Shown here one piece after another: positions 32,304-40,022 of a stretch of 64,000 nucleotides of DNA. This stretch comes from Avichristensenella sp031550535 (lineage in GTDB: Bacteria; Bacillota; Clostridia; Christensenellales; Aristaeellaceae), in NCBI GenBank assembly GCA_031550535.1, contig JAVBOM010000057.1, positions 11,324 through 75,323 on the forward strand, read 5' to 3'. Under the pieces are notes generated by a model. It saw only the letters and a program-made list of their open reading frames with translations. It was not told where the DNA came from and ran no database searches. Made by a program: the position numbers and the translations under genes. Positions within the stretch are counted from its first letter, which is position 1. Every line of letters begins with the position of its first letter.

Positions 32304-33496
32304 GCCAATTGGTCACTGTTGTTGGTGGGGGCCCGGCCGGCATGGCCGCGGCCCTTTTTGCCGCGCGTTCCGGCGCGCGGGTGGTGCTGCTGGACCGGAA
32401 CGAGAAGCTGGGGAAAAAGCTCTACATCACCGGCAAAGGCCGGTGCAATGTGACGAACACGGCGGAGAACCCGCTGGCGCACATTCCGCGCAACCCGCGC
32501 TTCCTGTACGCCGCTTTTTCGTTCCTGGACGCGGAGGACGTGCGTGCGCTGCTGGCGCGACACGGCTGCGAAACGAAGGTGGAGCGCGGCGGGCGCGTGT
32601 TCCCCGTCAGCGACAAGGCGAGCGACGTGACGCGGGCGCTCCTGCGCGCGCTGGACGAGGCGGGCGTTACGGTGCGGCTGAACGAACGGGTTTCGTCGCT
32701 CGCGCCGCTGCTCGCGCAGGGGCCCGTGGTGCTGGCGACGGGCGGTGCGTCGTACCCCGCGACCGGATCGACCGGCGACGGCTACGCGCTGGCCGCCGCG
32801 CTGGGGCACACGGTGTACCCGCCGCGCCCGTCGCTGATCCCGCTGGTGACAAAAGAAGAAGGGCCCCGCGCGCTGCAGGGCCTGTCGCTCAAAAACGTCC
32901 GCCTGTCCGCGAAGGCGGGGAAGAAAACCCGCTTTGACGAGCTGGGAGAGATGCTGTTCACGCACTTTGGCGTGTCCGGCCCGCTCGTGCTGTCGATGAG
33001 CAGCCATATCCTGGATGACGACCTCAGCGCGCTCGACGTGCGGCTGGACATGAAGCCGGGGCTCACGGAGGAGCAGCTTGACGCGCGCCTGCAACGGGAT
33101 TTCGCCGCGTCACCGCGCAAGATGTTGGTGACGCTGCTGCCAGCGCTGGTGCCCGCGCGCATGGCGGACGCGCTGCCCGCGCTGGCCGGCATCCCGGGGG
33201 AGAAGCCCGCCGGGCAGCTCACGCGCGAAGAGCGCCGCCGGCTGGCGCTGTTGCTGAAGGCCATTCCGCTGACCATCGCGGGGTTCCGGCCGATCGAGGA
33301 AGCGATCATCACGCGCGGCGGCGTGGACGTGACGGAGGTGACGCCGGGCACGATGATGTCAAAGAAAGTGGATGGGCTGTTCTTCGCCGGGGAGGTGCTG
33401 GACGTGGACGCGCACACCGGCGGGTCCAATTTGCAGATCGCGTTCGCGACCGGGGCGCTGGCGGGCAAGAGCGCGGGGGAGTGGGGGGCTAGATAA
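32300..33496 (+). CDS. HI0933/BaiN family FAD-dependent oxidoreductase
   Basis: A 398-residue flavoprotein. The dinucleotide-binding start is LVTVVGGGPAGMAAALFAAR, then LGKKLYITGKGRCNVTN (a family signature), VVLATGGASYPATGSTGDGY and, at the end, GLFFAGEVLDVDAHTGGSNL. BaiN-type members reduce bile acid intermediates, but most are uncharacterised, so the substrate is open. Coupled to the regulator by an ATGA overlap and overlapping the convergent gene by 8 bp at its 3' end. Confidence 0.9.
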   Translation: MSQLVTVVGGGPAGMAAALFAARSGARVVLLDRNEKLGKKLYITGKGRCNVTNTAENPLAHIPRNPRFLYAAFSFLDAEDVRALLARHGCETKVERGGRVFPVSDKASDVTRALLRALDEAGVTVRLNERVSSLAPLLAQGPVVLATGGASYPATGSTGDGYALAAALGHTVYPPRPSLIPLVTKEEGPRALQGLSLKNVRLSAKAGKKTRFDELGEMLFTHFGVSGPLVLSMSSHILDDDLSALDVRLDMKPGLTEEQLDARLQRDFAASPRKMLVTLLPALVPARMADALPALAGIPGEKPAGQLTREERRRLALLLKAIPLTIAGFRPIEEAIITRGGVDVTEVTPGTMMSKKVDGLFFAGEVLDVDAHTGGSNLQIAFATGALAGKSAGEWGAR

Positions 33497-33941
33497 GCCC
33501 AACACGGTACGCGCGCTCGCCTTCCGCCTCCAGGACATCCGCGCACGGCTTGCCCAGGAACTTGTACAGCGAGATTTTTGTCGGCCTTGCGATGATCAAA
33601 AGGTCGTCCGGGTTTTCGGGGTACATCTCGCCAAAGTGAGGATACTTTTTCGGGTACTCCGCAATGAAAAAAGAATGACCGCTGGGATGGCCGAATACCT
33701 CCGCGACCGCCTCAATCTGCAAATTCCCGGTCGCGAGCGCGATGTTCGGGTTCTTCCTGATCTGTTCGGCCTTTTCACTGTTTCTGTTCGTGGAAAACAG
33801 GATGGTCAGCCCGTCGTTCACGGGGCACATCGTGCGCGCCGTGACCTTGCCGTCCGTGCAGGTCGCGAGCACGATCGCTTCCAGGGGCGCGAGCTTTGCC
33901 TCGATTTCCGCTGATAGCGCGCTGTAGTTCAGTTCTTCCAT
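33489..33941 (-). CDS. pyridoxamine 5'-phosphate oxidase-fold family protein
   Basis: A 150-residue split-barrel flavin-binding-type protein. LEAIVLATCTDGKVTARTMC and NDGLTILFSTNRNSEKAEQI match the pyridoxamine 5'-phosphate oxidase-related superfamily, and FGEMYPENPDDLLIIARPTK fits the final strands. The start at 33941 is preceded by GGAGGGAG; the longer frame is not needed. It is the last gene of a six-gene minus-strand unit, 19 bp after the Nudix gene. True PdxH activity is unlikely given the size. Confidence 0.82.
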   Translation of the reverse strand: MEELNYSALSAEIEAKLAPLEAIVLATCTDGKVTARTMCPVNDGLTILFSTNRNSEKAEQIRKNPNIALATGNLQIEAVAEVFGHPSGHSFFIAEYPKKYPHFGEMYPENPDDLLIIARPTKISLYKFLGKPCADVLEAEGERAYRVGLI

Positions 33942-33960
33942 CCGGCTCCCTCCACCCAAG

Positions 33961-34428
33961 TTATTCTTCCGTGCGCTTGATATAATCCAGGAACGCACGC
34001 AACGGTCTCCGATCCGGCGGGCTGATTTCATCGTCATGGGGCAGGTCATCGATGGCAAACCACCGAAGCTCCAGAATCTCGTCGGGATCAGGCTGGATTT
34101 CCCCCGTGAAATCCCGGCAGATATAGTCGATGCCGACGATTTGCACCTTGTCCCCGTTTGGGTAGGTGTACGTCATGCCCTCGCCGGAGAACACGCCCAG
34201 GAGTTCCAGGCTGTTCGCGATCAGCCCGGTTTCTTCGTACAATTCCCGTTTCGCGGCATCCTCCACGCTTTCACCGATCTCCACCCCGCCGCCGTGCATG
34301 GACCAACAAAGGTTATCCCTTCGTTTCTGCATGAGCAGTCTTCCATCCCTGTACACAAATACGGCGGCACCTACGCCGATTAGCAGGTCGTGGCCGATTT
34401 TCTTGCGGATTTCCCCGATATATCCCAC
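33961..34428 (-). CDS. Nudix hydrolase
   Basis: A 155-residue Nudix protein. The box GGGVEIGESVEDAAKRELYE continues to ETGLI and matches G-x5-E-x7-R-E-U-x-E-E-x-G-U, so it should hydrolyse a nucleoside diphosphate derivative. GVGAAVFVYRDGRLLMQKRR precedes it. Preceded by GAAAGGAGC. The substrate is unknown; NTP clean-up or nucleotide-sugar hydrolysis are possibilities. Confidence 0.9.
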   Translation of the reverse strand: MGYIGEIRKKIGHDLLIGVGAAVFVYRDGRLLMQKRRDNLCWSMHGGGVEIGESVEDAAKRELYEETGLIANSLELLGVFSGEGMTYTYPNGDKVQIVGIDYICRDFTGEIQPDPDEILELRWFAIDDLPHDDEISPPDRRPLRAFLDYIKRTEE

Positions 34429-34496
34429 GATGCTTTGCTCCTTTCAAGAAAGAAATAGCATATAACAAGGCGGGCCGTGACCCAATTGGCTCCGGC

Positions 34497-34520
34497 CCAC
34501 CTTGCGGAATCCCTACCCTC
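34497..34520 (-). repeat. fragment of the interspersed element
   Basis: On the minus strand TAGGGATTCCGCAAGG matches the start of the first hairpin, but the closing arm is replaced. The sequence after it can form another stem with GGGCC/GGCCC. It lies in the 96-bp gap between uxaC and the Nudix gene and is probably a decayed copy. Confidence 0.5.
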
Positions 34521-34524
34521 GGAC

Positions 34525-35925
34525 TCACCCCACGCTCTTGAACAGCCCCATCGCGTTCTCATAGCACACTTTTCGGATAATCATCTCCAGCGACCGGTAG
34601 TCCTCCGGATACTCGCCGTTCTCCACCCAGCCGCCGAGCACATTGCAGAAGACGCGCCGGAAATACTCGTGCCGCGTATAGGACAGCAGGCTGCGGGAGT
34701 CCGTCGTCATGCCGACAAACTCGCTCAGCGCGCTGACATTGGCGAGGGATCGGAGCTGCTTCTCCATGCCGTCCTTCTGGTCGTGGAACCACCACGCCGG
34801 CCCCTGGTTCACGTGCGCGGCGATGCCGTCCTGCTGCAGCGTGCCGGCCAGCGTGCCGAGCGTGTAGTTATCCTTGTCGTTCAGCGTAAACAGCAGTGTC
34901 CTGGGCAGCGGCGCGTGCTCCGCGCAGGCGGAGAGCAGCGCGGCCAGAGGCTTCGCGATGGGCGTGTCGGCAATGGCGTCAAAGCCGGTGTCCGGCCCCA
35001 GGCGCTCCAGCATCCGCGCGTTCACGTTGCGCATCGCGCCGATGTGAAGCTGCATCGTCCAGCCGAGGCGGCTGTACTCGCCCGCGAGGAACGTTAGCAG
35101 CGTCGCGCGGTACGCGTCCGCCAGGTGCGCGAGCACGGGCTCGCCGCGCTTGGCCATCAGGAACGCGTCCTGCGCCATCGTCTCGCTAGGCGCTTCCACG
35201 GGCACGGTGTCCAGCGCGTGGTCGCTCAGGCGGCAGCCGTTGCCGTGGAAGAATTCCAGCCGGAGCGACAGTGCGCGCCGGAGCGTCTCAAAGTCGCCGA
35301 TGGCGAACCCGACGGCGTTCTCAAGCTGCAACAGCCACACCGCGAACGCCTTGGAGTCCAGGTTCAGGGCCTTATCCGGCCGCCACGCGGGCAGGATCAC
35401 CGCGCCGGATTCGTTCGTGGCGTGCAGGCGCTGGTGCCATTCCAGCGTATCGACCGGGTCATCCGTGGTGCAGACGAGCCGGACGTTCGACCGGGCGATC
35501 AGGTCCTGCGGGCGAAGCTGGGTGATCTGCTCGTTGCATTCGTTCCAGATGTCCGCGGCGGTCTTGGGTGACAGTGGCTCGTCGATGTCAAAATACCGGA
35601 GCAGTTCCAGGTGCGTCCAGTGGTAGAGCGGGTTGCCGATCAGCTTGGGCAGCGTCTCCGCCCAGGCCATGAATTTTTCCTCGTCCGACGCGTTGCCGGT
35701 GATCATCGCCTCCGGCACGCCCGCGATGCGCCTCGCGCGCCAGTTGTAGTGGTCCCCACCCAGCCACACCTGCGCGATGGACTGGAACGGCTCGTTCTCG
35801 GCGATCTGCTGCACCGGGATGTGGCAATGGAAGTCACAAATCGGAAGGTCGGCCGCGATGTCGTGGTACAGCTCGCGCGCGGTGTCCGTATCGAGCAGAA
35901 AGTTTTTGCCCATGAAGCGTTTCAT
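34525..35925 (-). CDS. uxaC: glucuronate (uronate) isomerase
   Basis: Converts D-glucuronate to D-fructuronate and D-galacturonate to D-tagaturonate. MKRFMGKNFLLDTDTARELY and LPICDFHCHIPVQQIAEN (metal-binding H-x-H) are the conserved start. Further family segments are LYHWTHLELLRYFDIDEPLS, VRLVCTTDDPVDTLEWHQ and MQLHIGAMRNVNARMLERL. With the start at 35925 the protein is 466 residues, the family size; GAGGAGG lies about 12 bases upstream. It sits in one minus-strand run with KDPG aldolase, consistent with hexuronate catabolism. Confidence 0.95.
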   Translation of the reverse strand: MKRFMGKNFLLDTDTARELYHDIAADLPICDFHCHIPVQQIAENEPFQSIAQVWLGGDHYNWRARRIAGVPEAMITGNASDEEKFMAWAETLPKLIGNPLYHWTHLELLRYFDIDEPLSPKTAADIWNECNEQITQLRPQDLIARSNVRLVCTTDDPVDTLEWHQRLHATNESGAVILPAWRPDKALNLDSKAFAVWLLQLENAVGFAIGDFETLRRALSLRLEFFHGNGCRLSDHALDTVPVEAPSETMAQDAFLMAKRGEPVLAHLADAYRATLLTFLAGEYSRLGWTMQLHIGAMRNVNARMLERLGPDTGFDAIADTPIAKPLAALLSACAEHAPLPRTLLFTLNDKDNYTLGTLAGTLQQDGIAAHVNQGPAWWFHDQKDGMEKQLRSLANVSALSEFVGMTTDSRSLLSYTRHEYFRRVFCNVLGGWVENGEYPEDYRSLEMIIRKVCYENAMGLFKSVG

Positions 35926-35963
35926 AAAGCCTTGCTGCCTCCTCACAAGGTGATTCATCTATG

Positions 35964-36527
35964 TTATTCGATAAACGTGATGGTTCCCGGCTTGCGCGCC
36001 GGCGCGGGGATGGGGGTGTCGTCCTGCTTGTGTCCGATCATGACGGAAGTGAATACTTCGTAGCCCGCAGGGATCTTCAGCGTTTCCCGGAGCGCCCCGC
36101 CCTCCGGCGTTTGCAGCGCCATCGTGGCAAAGTAGCCCCAGCATGCGCCCAGGCCGAGCGATTCCGCCGCGAGCAGGATGTTCTGCGTGGCCGCCGCCGC
36201 GTCGCTTTCGGCCGCGGGGTTCGCCGTGTCGCAGGAGACGTAAACCAGGACGGGCGAGCCATACAGGCAGTGGAAATTCTCGTCCTGGCCAAGCTGTTCC
36301 AGCCACGGCAGGCCCGATTGTGTGGCGGCTGCCTTTGCCAGGCGGTTGATCCGGGCAAGCATTTCCGCATTCCGGATGACCGTGAAGTGCCACGCTTCCC
36401 CGGTGCCACTGGGCGCATAGGTTCCGGCTTCCACGATGGCGCGCAGGGTGTCTGTGTCAATGGGATCGGGCCGATAGGCGCGGACGCTCCGGCGGCGTTT
36501 GATGAGATGCAGCATTTCGTTGTTCAT
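35964..36527 (-). CDS. nitroreductase family protein
   Basis: A 187-residue FMN-dependent nitroreductase-like protein. The N-terminus LHLIKRRRSVRAYRPDPIDT holds the R-R-S-x-R phosphate-binding motif; TYAPSGTGEAWHFTVIRNAE and ESLGLGACWGYFATMALQTP are typical of the fold. The start at 36527 (MNNEML) is chosen by alignment to the family; the ORF is open further upstream but overlaps the preceding gene. Role in the uronate operon unknown. Confidence 0.88.
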   Translation of the reverse strand: MNNEMLHLIKRRRSVRAYRPDPIDTDTLRAIVEAGTYAPSGTGEAWHFTVIRNAEMLARINRLAKAAATQSGLPWLEQLGQDENFHCLYGSPVLVYVSCDTANPAAESDAAAATQNILLAAESLGLGACWGYFATMALQTPEGGALRETLKIPAGYEVFTSVMIGHKQDDTPIPAPARKPGTITFIE

Positions 36528-37275
36528 TTGCTTGTCCTCGCTTTTGTGGTTTCTGGGTGAGCGCGTAGGATTCCGCGATCCAGACGAGCAGATCGTCAAA
36601 GCGCGAGCCGTCCGTGAGTTCCACGGTGTGCGCCACACGGTTGGCGGACAGTTGCCGCGTTTTGACCGGTTGGACTTCCGGGCGCGGGCTTGCGGCGTAA
36701 AACTCCACGCGCATCGCGGCGGCGGTGCCGCTGATCTCCGCAAAGGTGGTATCGTGCTTCCAGCGGATGCTGACGGCGGGGAAGAACTCCACGAACGCGG
36801 GCAGACGGGCACGGGCCATGTCCAGCAGTTGTGCGTACAGCGGAATCCATTTCGCCCGGACGCCGGGGAGCGCGACCTCTAGCTGTTCCGCGTAGGAGAG
36901 GATCGGTACGGTGTCCACGGGCGGCGGGTCGGGCAGGCGGTTCACGCGGACGACCTCGTCGCACAGCGCGCGCAGGACGGGCCTCGCGGCCTCGTCCGTG
37001 AATTTCACCTTCACGCAGCCCTTGCCAAAGTCCGCGCCGGGAAGCTGCCCTTTCAACCCTTCGATAAGGTCGAAGTTCATCGTGTGGACGGAAATGTGCG
37101 ACTTGGCGACATTGAACAGCACGTAACTCTTGCCGACCTTGTACATGGGCCGCTGTCGGAACATGACGGGCGTGATGTCGCCGTGGCGCTCGGCCATATA
37201 GCCCAGGAAATCGACGAGCCAGTCCTTCCCGGGGCTATCCAAGGAGGCGGCGTATGCTTCGGGCGTTGTCAGCAT
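36457..37275 (-). CDS. DUF1801-DUF5655 type two-domain protein
   Basis: A 272-residue protein. The first half (about 1-110; LDSPGKDWLVDFLGYMAERH, FRQRPMYKVGKSYVLFNVAK) looks like the DUF1801/YdhG small alpha-beta fold. The second half (about 125-250; RWKHDTTFAEISGTAAAMRV, TVELTDGSRFDDLLVWIAES) resembles DUF5655. These family names are from memory of their patterns. The reading frame overlaps the following nitroreductase by 71 bp, which is unusual for this compact genome and could reflect a late frameshift. It starts 10 bp after KDPG aldolase. Function unknown. Confidence 0.7.
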   Translation of the reverse strand: MLTTPEAYAASLDSPGKDWLVDFLGYMAERHGDITPVMFRQRPMYKVGKSYVLFNVAKSHISVHTMNFDLIEGLKGQLPGADFGKGCVKVKFTDEAARPVLRALCDEVVRVNRLPDPPPVDTVPILSYAEQLEVALPGVRAKWIPLYAQLLDMARARLPAFVEFFPAVSIRWKHDTTFAEISGTAAAMRVEFYAASPRPEVQPVKTRQLSANRVAHTVELTDGSRFDDLLVWIAESYALTQKPQKRGQANEQRNAASHQTPPERPRLSARSH

Positions 37276-37285
37276 GGCGCGGCCC

Positions 37286-38056
37286 TTATTTCTGCACCAG
37301 GCGGATGCGGCTGTCCAGTGCGTCGATGCCACGCTCGGCCAGATAAAATGCGGCGCGCGCGGGGCTATGGGTCGCGAGCGTGACCGTCTCGCCCTTTGCC
37401 AGCGCGAGCACAGCGTCCAGGCCGAGCGAGAACCCGAGCATCGCGTCCACCGCGCCGCGCGTCGCGCGCTCCACGGCGGCAAAATCGCCCGCGTCCACCC
37501 ACGCTTCCTTGACCATCCAGCTTCCGCCGCACGCGAGAATCTTTTCAAACGCCAGATAGCTGGGCAGCTTTTTCTCGTCAATGCCGCCCGTGGGCACGAA
37601 CGACACCGCGCCGTACGGGGCGCTCATGGCCTTGATGGCATTAAGCCCGCCGATCGCCTCCGCCGGGAAGAACTTGACCGCCGTCAGCCCAAGCTCCAGC
37701 GCGCGCTCGATATCCGACGGGCACGCGCACCCCGGCAGCACGGGCAAGCCCTTGTCGATGCAGTGCCGGACGACCGCCGGGTTCAGCCCGGGCGTGACGA
37801 TATACGCAGCGCCCGCCGCCGCCGCGCGGTCCACCTGGTCCACGGTCAGCACCGTGCCCGCGCCGAGCAGCACGTCCGGCAGTGCCTCGTGCACGCGGCG
37901 GATGGATTCCTCGGCCGCGGCCGTGCGGAACGTGATCTCCGCCACGGGCAGACCGCCGCGCGCCAGCGCGCCACAAAGGGGCACGGCGTCCTCCGGCCGG
38001 TTCAGCTTGATGACCGGCACGATGCCGCGCTGGGAGATGGCCTTGATGATGTCCAT
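37286..38056 (-). CDS. eda: KDPG/KHG aldolase with C-terminal extension
   Basis: Class I aldolase splitting 2-keto-3-deoxy-6-phosphogluconate into pyruvate and glyceraldehyde 3-phosphate. The core (1-205) shows ISQRGIVPVIKLNRPEDAVP, VAEITFRTAAAEESIR (with Glu of the active site), LLGAGTVLTVDQVDRAAAAG, CACPSDIERALELG and the Schiff-base lysine in LTAVKFFPAEAIGG. About 50 extra residues follow (MLGFSLGLDAVLALAKGETV...), perhaps the remnant of a VOC domain found fused to some aldolases. Start 38056 behind AAGAGG. First gene of the minus-strand operon. Confidence 0.92.
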   Translation of the reverse strand: MDIIKAISQRGIVPVIKLNRPEDAVPLCGALARGGLPVAEITFRTAAAEESIRRVHEALPDVLLGAGTVLTVDQVDRAAAAGAAYIVTPGLNPAVVRHCIDKGLPVLPGCACPSDIERALELGLTAVKFFPAEAIGGLNAIKAMSAPYGAVSFVPTGGIDEKKLPSYLAFEKILACGGSWMVKEAWVDAGDFAAVERATRGAVDAMLGFSLGLDAVLALAKGETVTLATHSPARAAFYLAERGIDALDSRIRLVQK

Positions 38057-38134
38057 CTTCGAGTACCTCTTTTTCTGTGTCGTTTGGATTGCGATGAGGA
38101 TACACACGCAAAAACCATCGCTGCGAATAACGAA

Positions 38135-38163
38135 ATTCTAGCACGCCGGATGCGGGGCGTCAA
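38135..38163 (-). promoter_or_regulatory. promoter of the uronate operon
   Basis: On the minus strand TTGACG (38158-38163), 17 bp, TAGAAT (38135-38140): a good vegetative promoter about 75 bases before the KDPG aldolase gene. No obvious operator palindrome overlaps it. Confidence 0.75.
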
Positions 38164-38207
38164 GGAGGAGGGGGAAAGCGTACAGGGGGACGGAGGAGGG
38201 GGACGTT

Positions 38208-38235
38208 TTCTTTCTTTTCGGGAGAAAAGAAAGAA
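38208..38235. repeat. 12-bp purine/pyrimidine palindrome
   Basis: TTCTTTCTTTTC (38208-38219), loop GGGA, GAAAAGAAAGAA (38224-38235): a perfect 12-bp stem made of only pyrimidines on one arm and purines on the other. It lies in the 441-bp divergent gap between the aldolase and cca. The remaining bases 38236-38497 show only a lone TTGACA at 38460-38465. Confidence 0.7.
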
Positions 38236-38497
38236 GCAAAGAAAAGCCTTCTTGGGGAACGGATTGCAATCTATGGAATGGTTAGACGCGCTTAGGGGGG
38301 GAGGGCGTTTGCTCGAGAAACGTACCAGGGTGTGCCTTGCGGTGTGTTGATTCATCTGTCGCCGTGGTTCTGGCCGCGATTTTCGGGAGCGTGGAGCCGA
38401 CCCGGGAAGGCATCACGATCCCGTCCGGAATTAATAGATTCTTTTTACATCGCCCCCGCTTGACACCGCCCTCCATCCATGCTTTCATGGTCATACT

Positions 38498-39712
38498 ATG
38501 GACATGAATAGGAACACGGGCAAAATGCCCCTCCCCGCCTACGTGGAAACGGCGCTCGCGCAACTCACCGCGTGCGGCCACGAAGCCTACGCTGTGGGCG
38601 GCTGCGTGCGCGACATGCTGATGGGGCGCGCGCCGCACGACTGGGACGTGTGCACCAGCGCCGCGCCGGACGCCGTGGGGCGCTGCTTCCAGGACCGGCG
38701 CGTGCTGGAAACGGGCATCCAACACGGCACGGTGACGGTGCTGTTTGATCGGGATGAGGCAGGGATTTCTTGCGAAATCCCCTTCATGGAGCGCAATCTT
38801 CGGTTGCGTGCCACCGTCCAAATTGAGATCACGACCTACCGGGTGGACGGTGCGTATGGCGACCACCGGCGGCCGGACAGCGTGGCCTTCACGGGGAGCC
38901 TCCGGGAGGACCTGGCGCGGCGTGACTTCACCATCAACGCGATGGCGTACCGGCCGGACACAGGCGTCGTGGATTACTTCGGCGGGCGGGAGGACTTGAT
39001 GGCTGGAGTGATCCGGTGCGTGGGCGAGCCCGCGAAGCGATTCGCGGAGGACGCGCTACGCATCCTGCGGGCGCTGCGGTTCGCCTCGCGGTTTGGGTTC
39101 CGCCTGGACGAGGCGACCGCGGACGCGCTGCTCCGGGACCGTGCGTCGCTGCGTTATGTGGCGGCGGAGCGCGTGCTGGCGGAGCTGTGCGGCATGGACT
39201 TCGCCCGGATCGACCCGCGCTTTCTGCCCGTGCTGCGGGCGGTGATCCCGGAGCTTGACACCCTGCCGCCGCAGCCTGTGCTGCCGGAGGTGCCCGCGCT
39301 GCGCCTGGCCACGCTGCTGCGGGGGCTGGACGCGGAGGCGATATTGACGCGCCTGAAAGCGAGCCGCGCCCTGACCGCGCGGGTAGCCATGCTGGCGCGG
39401 GAAGTGGGCGCGACGGTTCCGGCGGAGGATGTCGCGGTGCGGCGGCTCCTGCGGCGCATTGGGCCGGAGGCCGCGGCGCAACTGATGGTCGTGCAGGAGA
39501 ACCCCGAGGCCGCGCGCGTGCTTGATGCCGTGCTGACGCGGGGGGATTGCTACTCGCTCAAAACGCTGGCCGTGGGCGGCGCGGACATGGTGGCGCTGGG
39601 ATATGGCGGCCAAGCGGTTGGCGAGGCGCTGGAATCGCTGCTGGACCGTGTGGTGGAGGGGATATTGCCCAATGAAAAGGGGGCGCTGCTGGAGGCCGCG
39701 CGCGGGCGGTAG
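38498..39712 (+). CDS. cca: CCA-adding tRNA nucleotidyltransferase, interrupted by an in-frame repeat
   Basis: Adds or repairs the 3' CCA of tRNA. The head has HEAYAVGGCVRDMLMGRAPH, then DWDVCTSA with the two catalytic Asp residues (G-G-x-V-R-D and D-x-D), GIQHGTVTVLF, RRPDSVAFTGS, DLARRDFTINAMAY and the neck RFAEDALRILRALRFASRFG. Between VLFD and IEITTYRVDG, where relatives have only a short turn, there are about 20 extra residues (about 88-107) encoded by a copy of the interspersed element. The frame stays open. Length 404. The start is uncertain: ATG 38498 has a poor ribosome binding site, and ATG 38525 with AGGA upstream is an alternative. Confidence 0.92.
   Translation: MDMNRNTGKMPLPAYVETALAQLTACGHEAYAVGGCVRDMLMGRAPHDWDVCTSAAPDAVGRCFQDRRVLETGIQHGTVTVLFDRDEAGISCEIPFMERNLRLRATVQIEITTYRVDGAYGDHRRPDSVAFTGSLREDLARRDFTINAMAYRPDTGVVDYFGGREDLMAGVIRCVGEPAKRFAEDALRILRALRFASRFGFRLDEATADALLRDRASLRYVAAERVLAELCGMDFARIDPRFLPVLRAVIPELDTLPPQPVLPEVPALRLATLLRGLDAEAILTRLKASRALTARVAMLAREVGATVPAEDVAVRRLLRRIGPEAAAQLMVVQENPEAARVLDAVLTRGDCYSLKTLAVGGADMVALGYGGQAVGEALESLLDRVVEGILPNEKGALLEAARGR
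38760..38820 (+). repeat. two-hairpin interspersed element, copy 8, inside cca
   Basis: GGGATTTCttgcGAAATCCC is followed by GCGCAATC-ttc-GGTTGCGT. The copy is about 60 bp long, in the type B form, and is read in frame as GISCEIPFMERNLRLRATVQ in the CCA enzyme. No stop codon is created. Confidence 0.95.
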
Positions 39713-40022
39713 TTTTCCGCGCTTTGCGGGCAGTGTGCTCTGGGCGCTATGGCTTTCTTCTCGTCCTGTTGAATGCACAAAGGGGCGTTTCGCCGTTCGT
39801 GATGCGCCTTCCCGCCCCCGTGGTTCCACTCTTCGCGCCCCCTTCCCGTCCAATCGACGCCATTCGCGCCGCTGTATCCTTTCCGAACCAATCCAGCCCC
39901 GCATGAATAAAATAGTGTGTATGAGCAGAGCGCCTGTTTTGTTGCGCGTTCCCCGCGCGGCAACGCGCGCGCACCGCTCATATGACGTGAATTCTTGACT
40001 TTCACGCATGGGAGGGATGATT
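39713..40022 (+). other. intergenic region before the lactonase gene
   Basis: A 310-bp stretch without a supportable gene. It contains an AT-rich patch (AATAAAATAGTGTG near 39905-39918), GC-rich inverted segments around 39930-39980 (for example GCGCG..CGCGC), and TTGACT at 39995-40000 near the next gene. Probably the promoter region of the propeller protein, but I cannot assign boxes. Confidence 0.35.

Noticed and set aside
36457..36527. Frameshift between the DUF1801/DUF5655-type gene and the nitroreductase
   Set aside because: Considered because of the 71-bp overlap, but both frames keep their own family motifs and sensible starts; kept as an overlap and only flagged.
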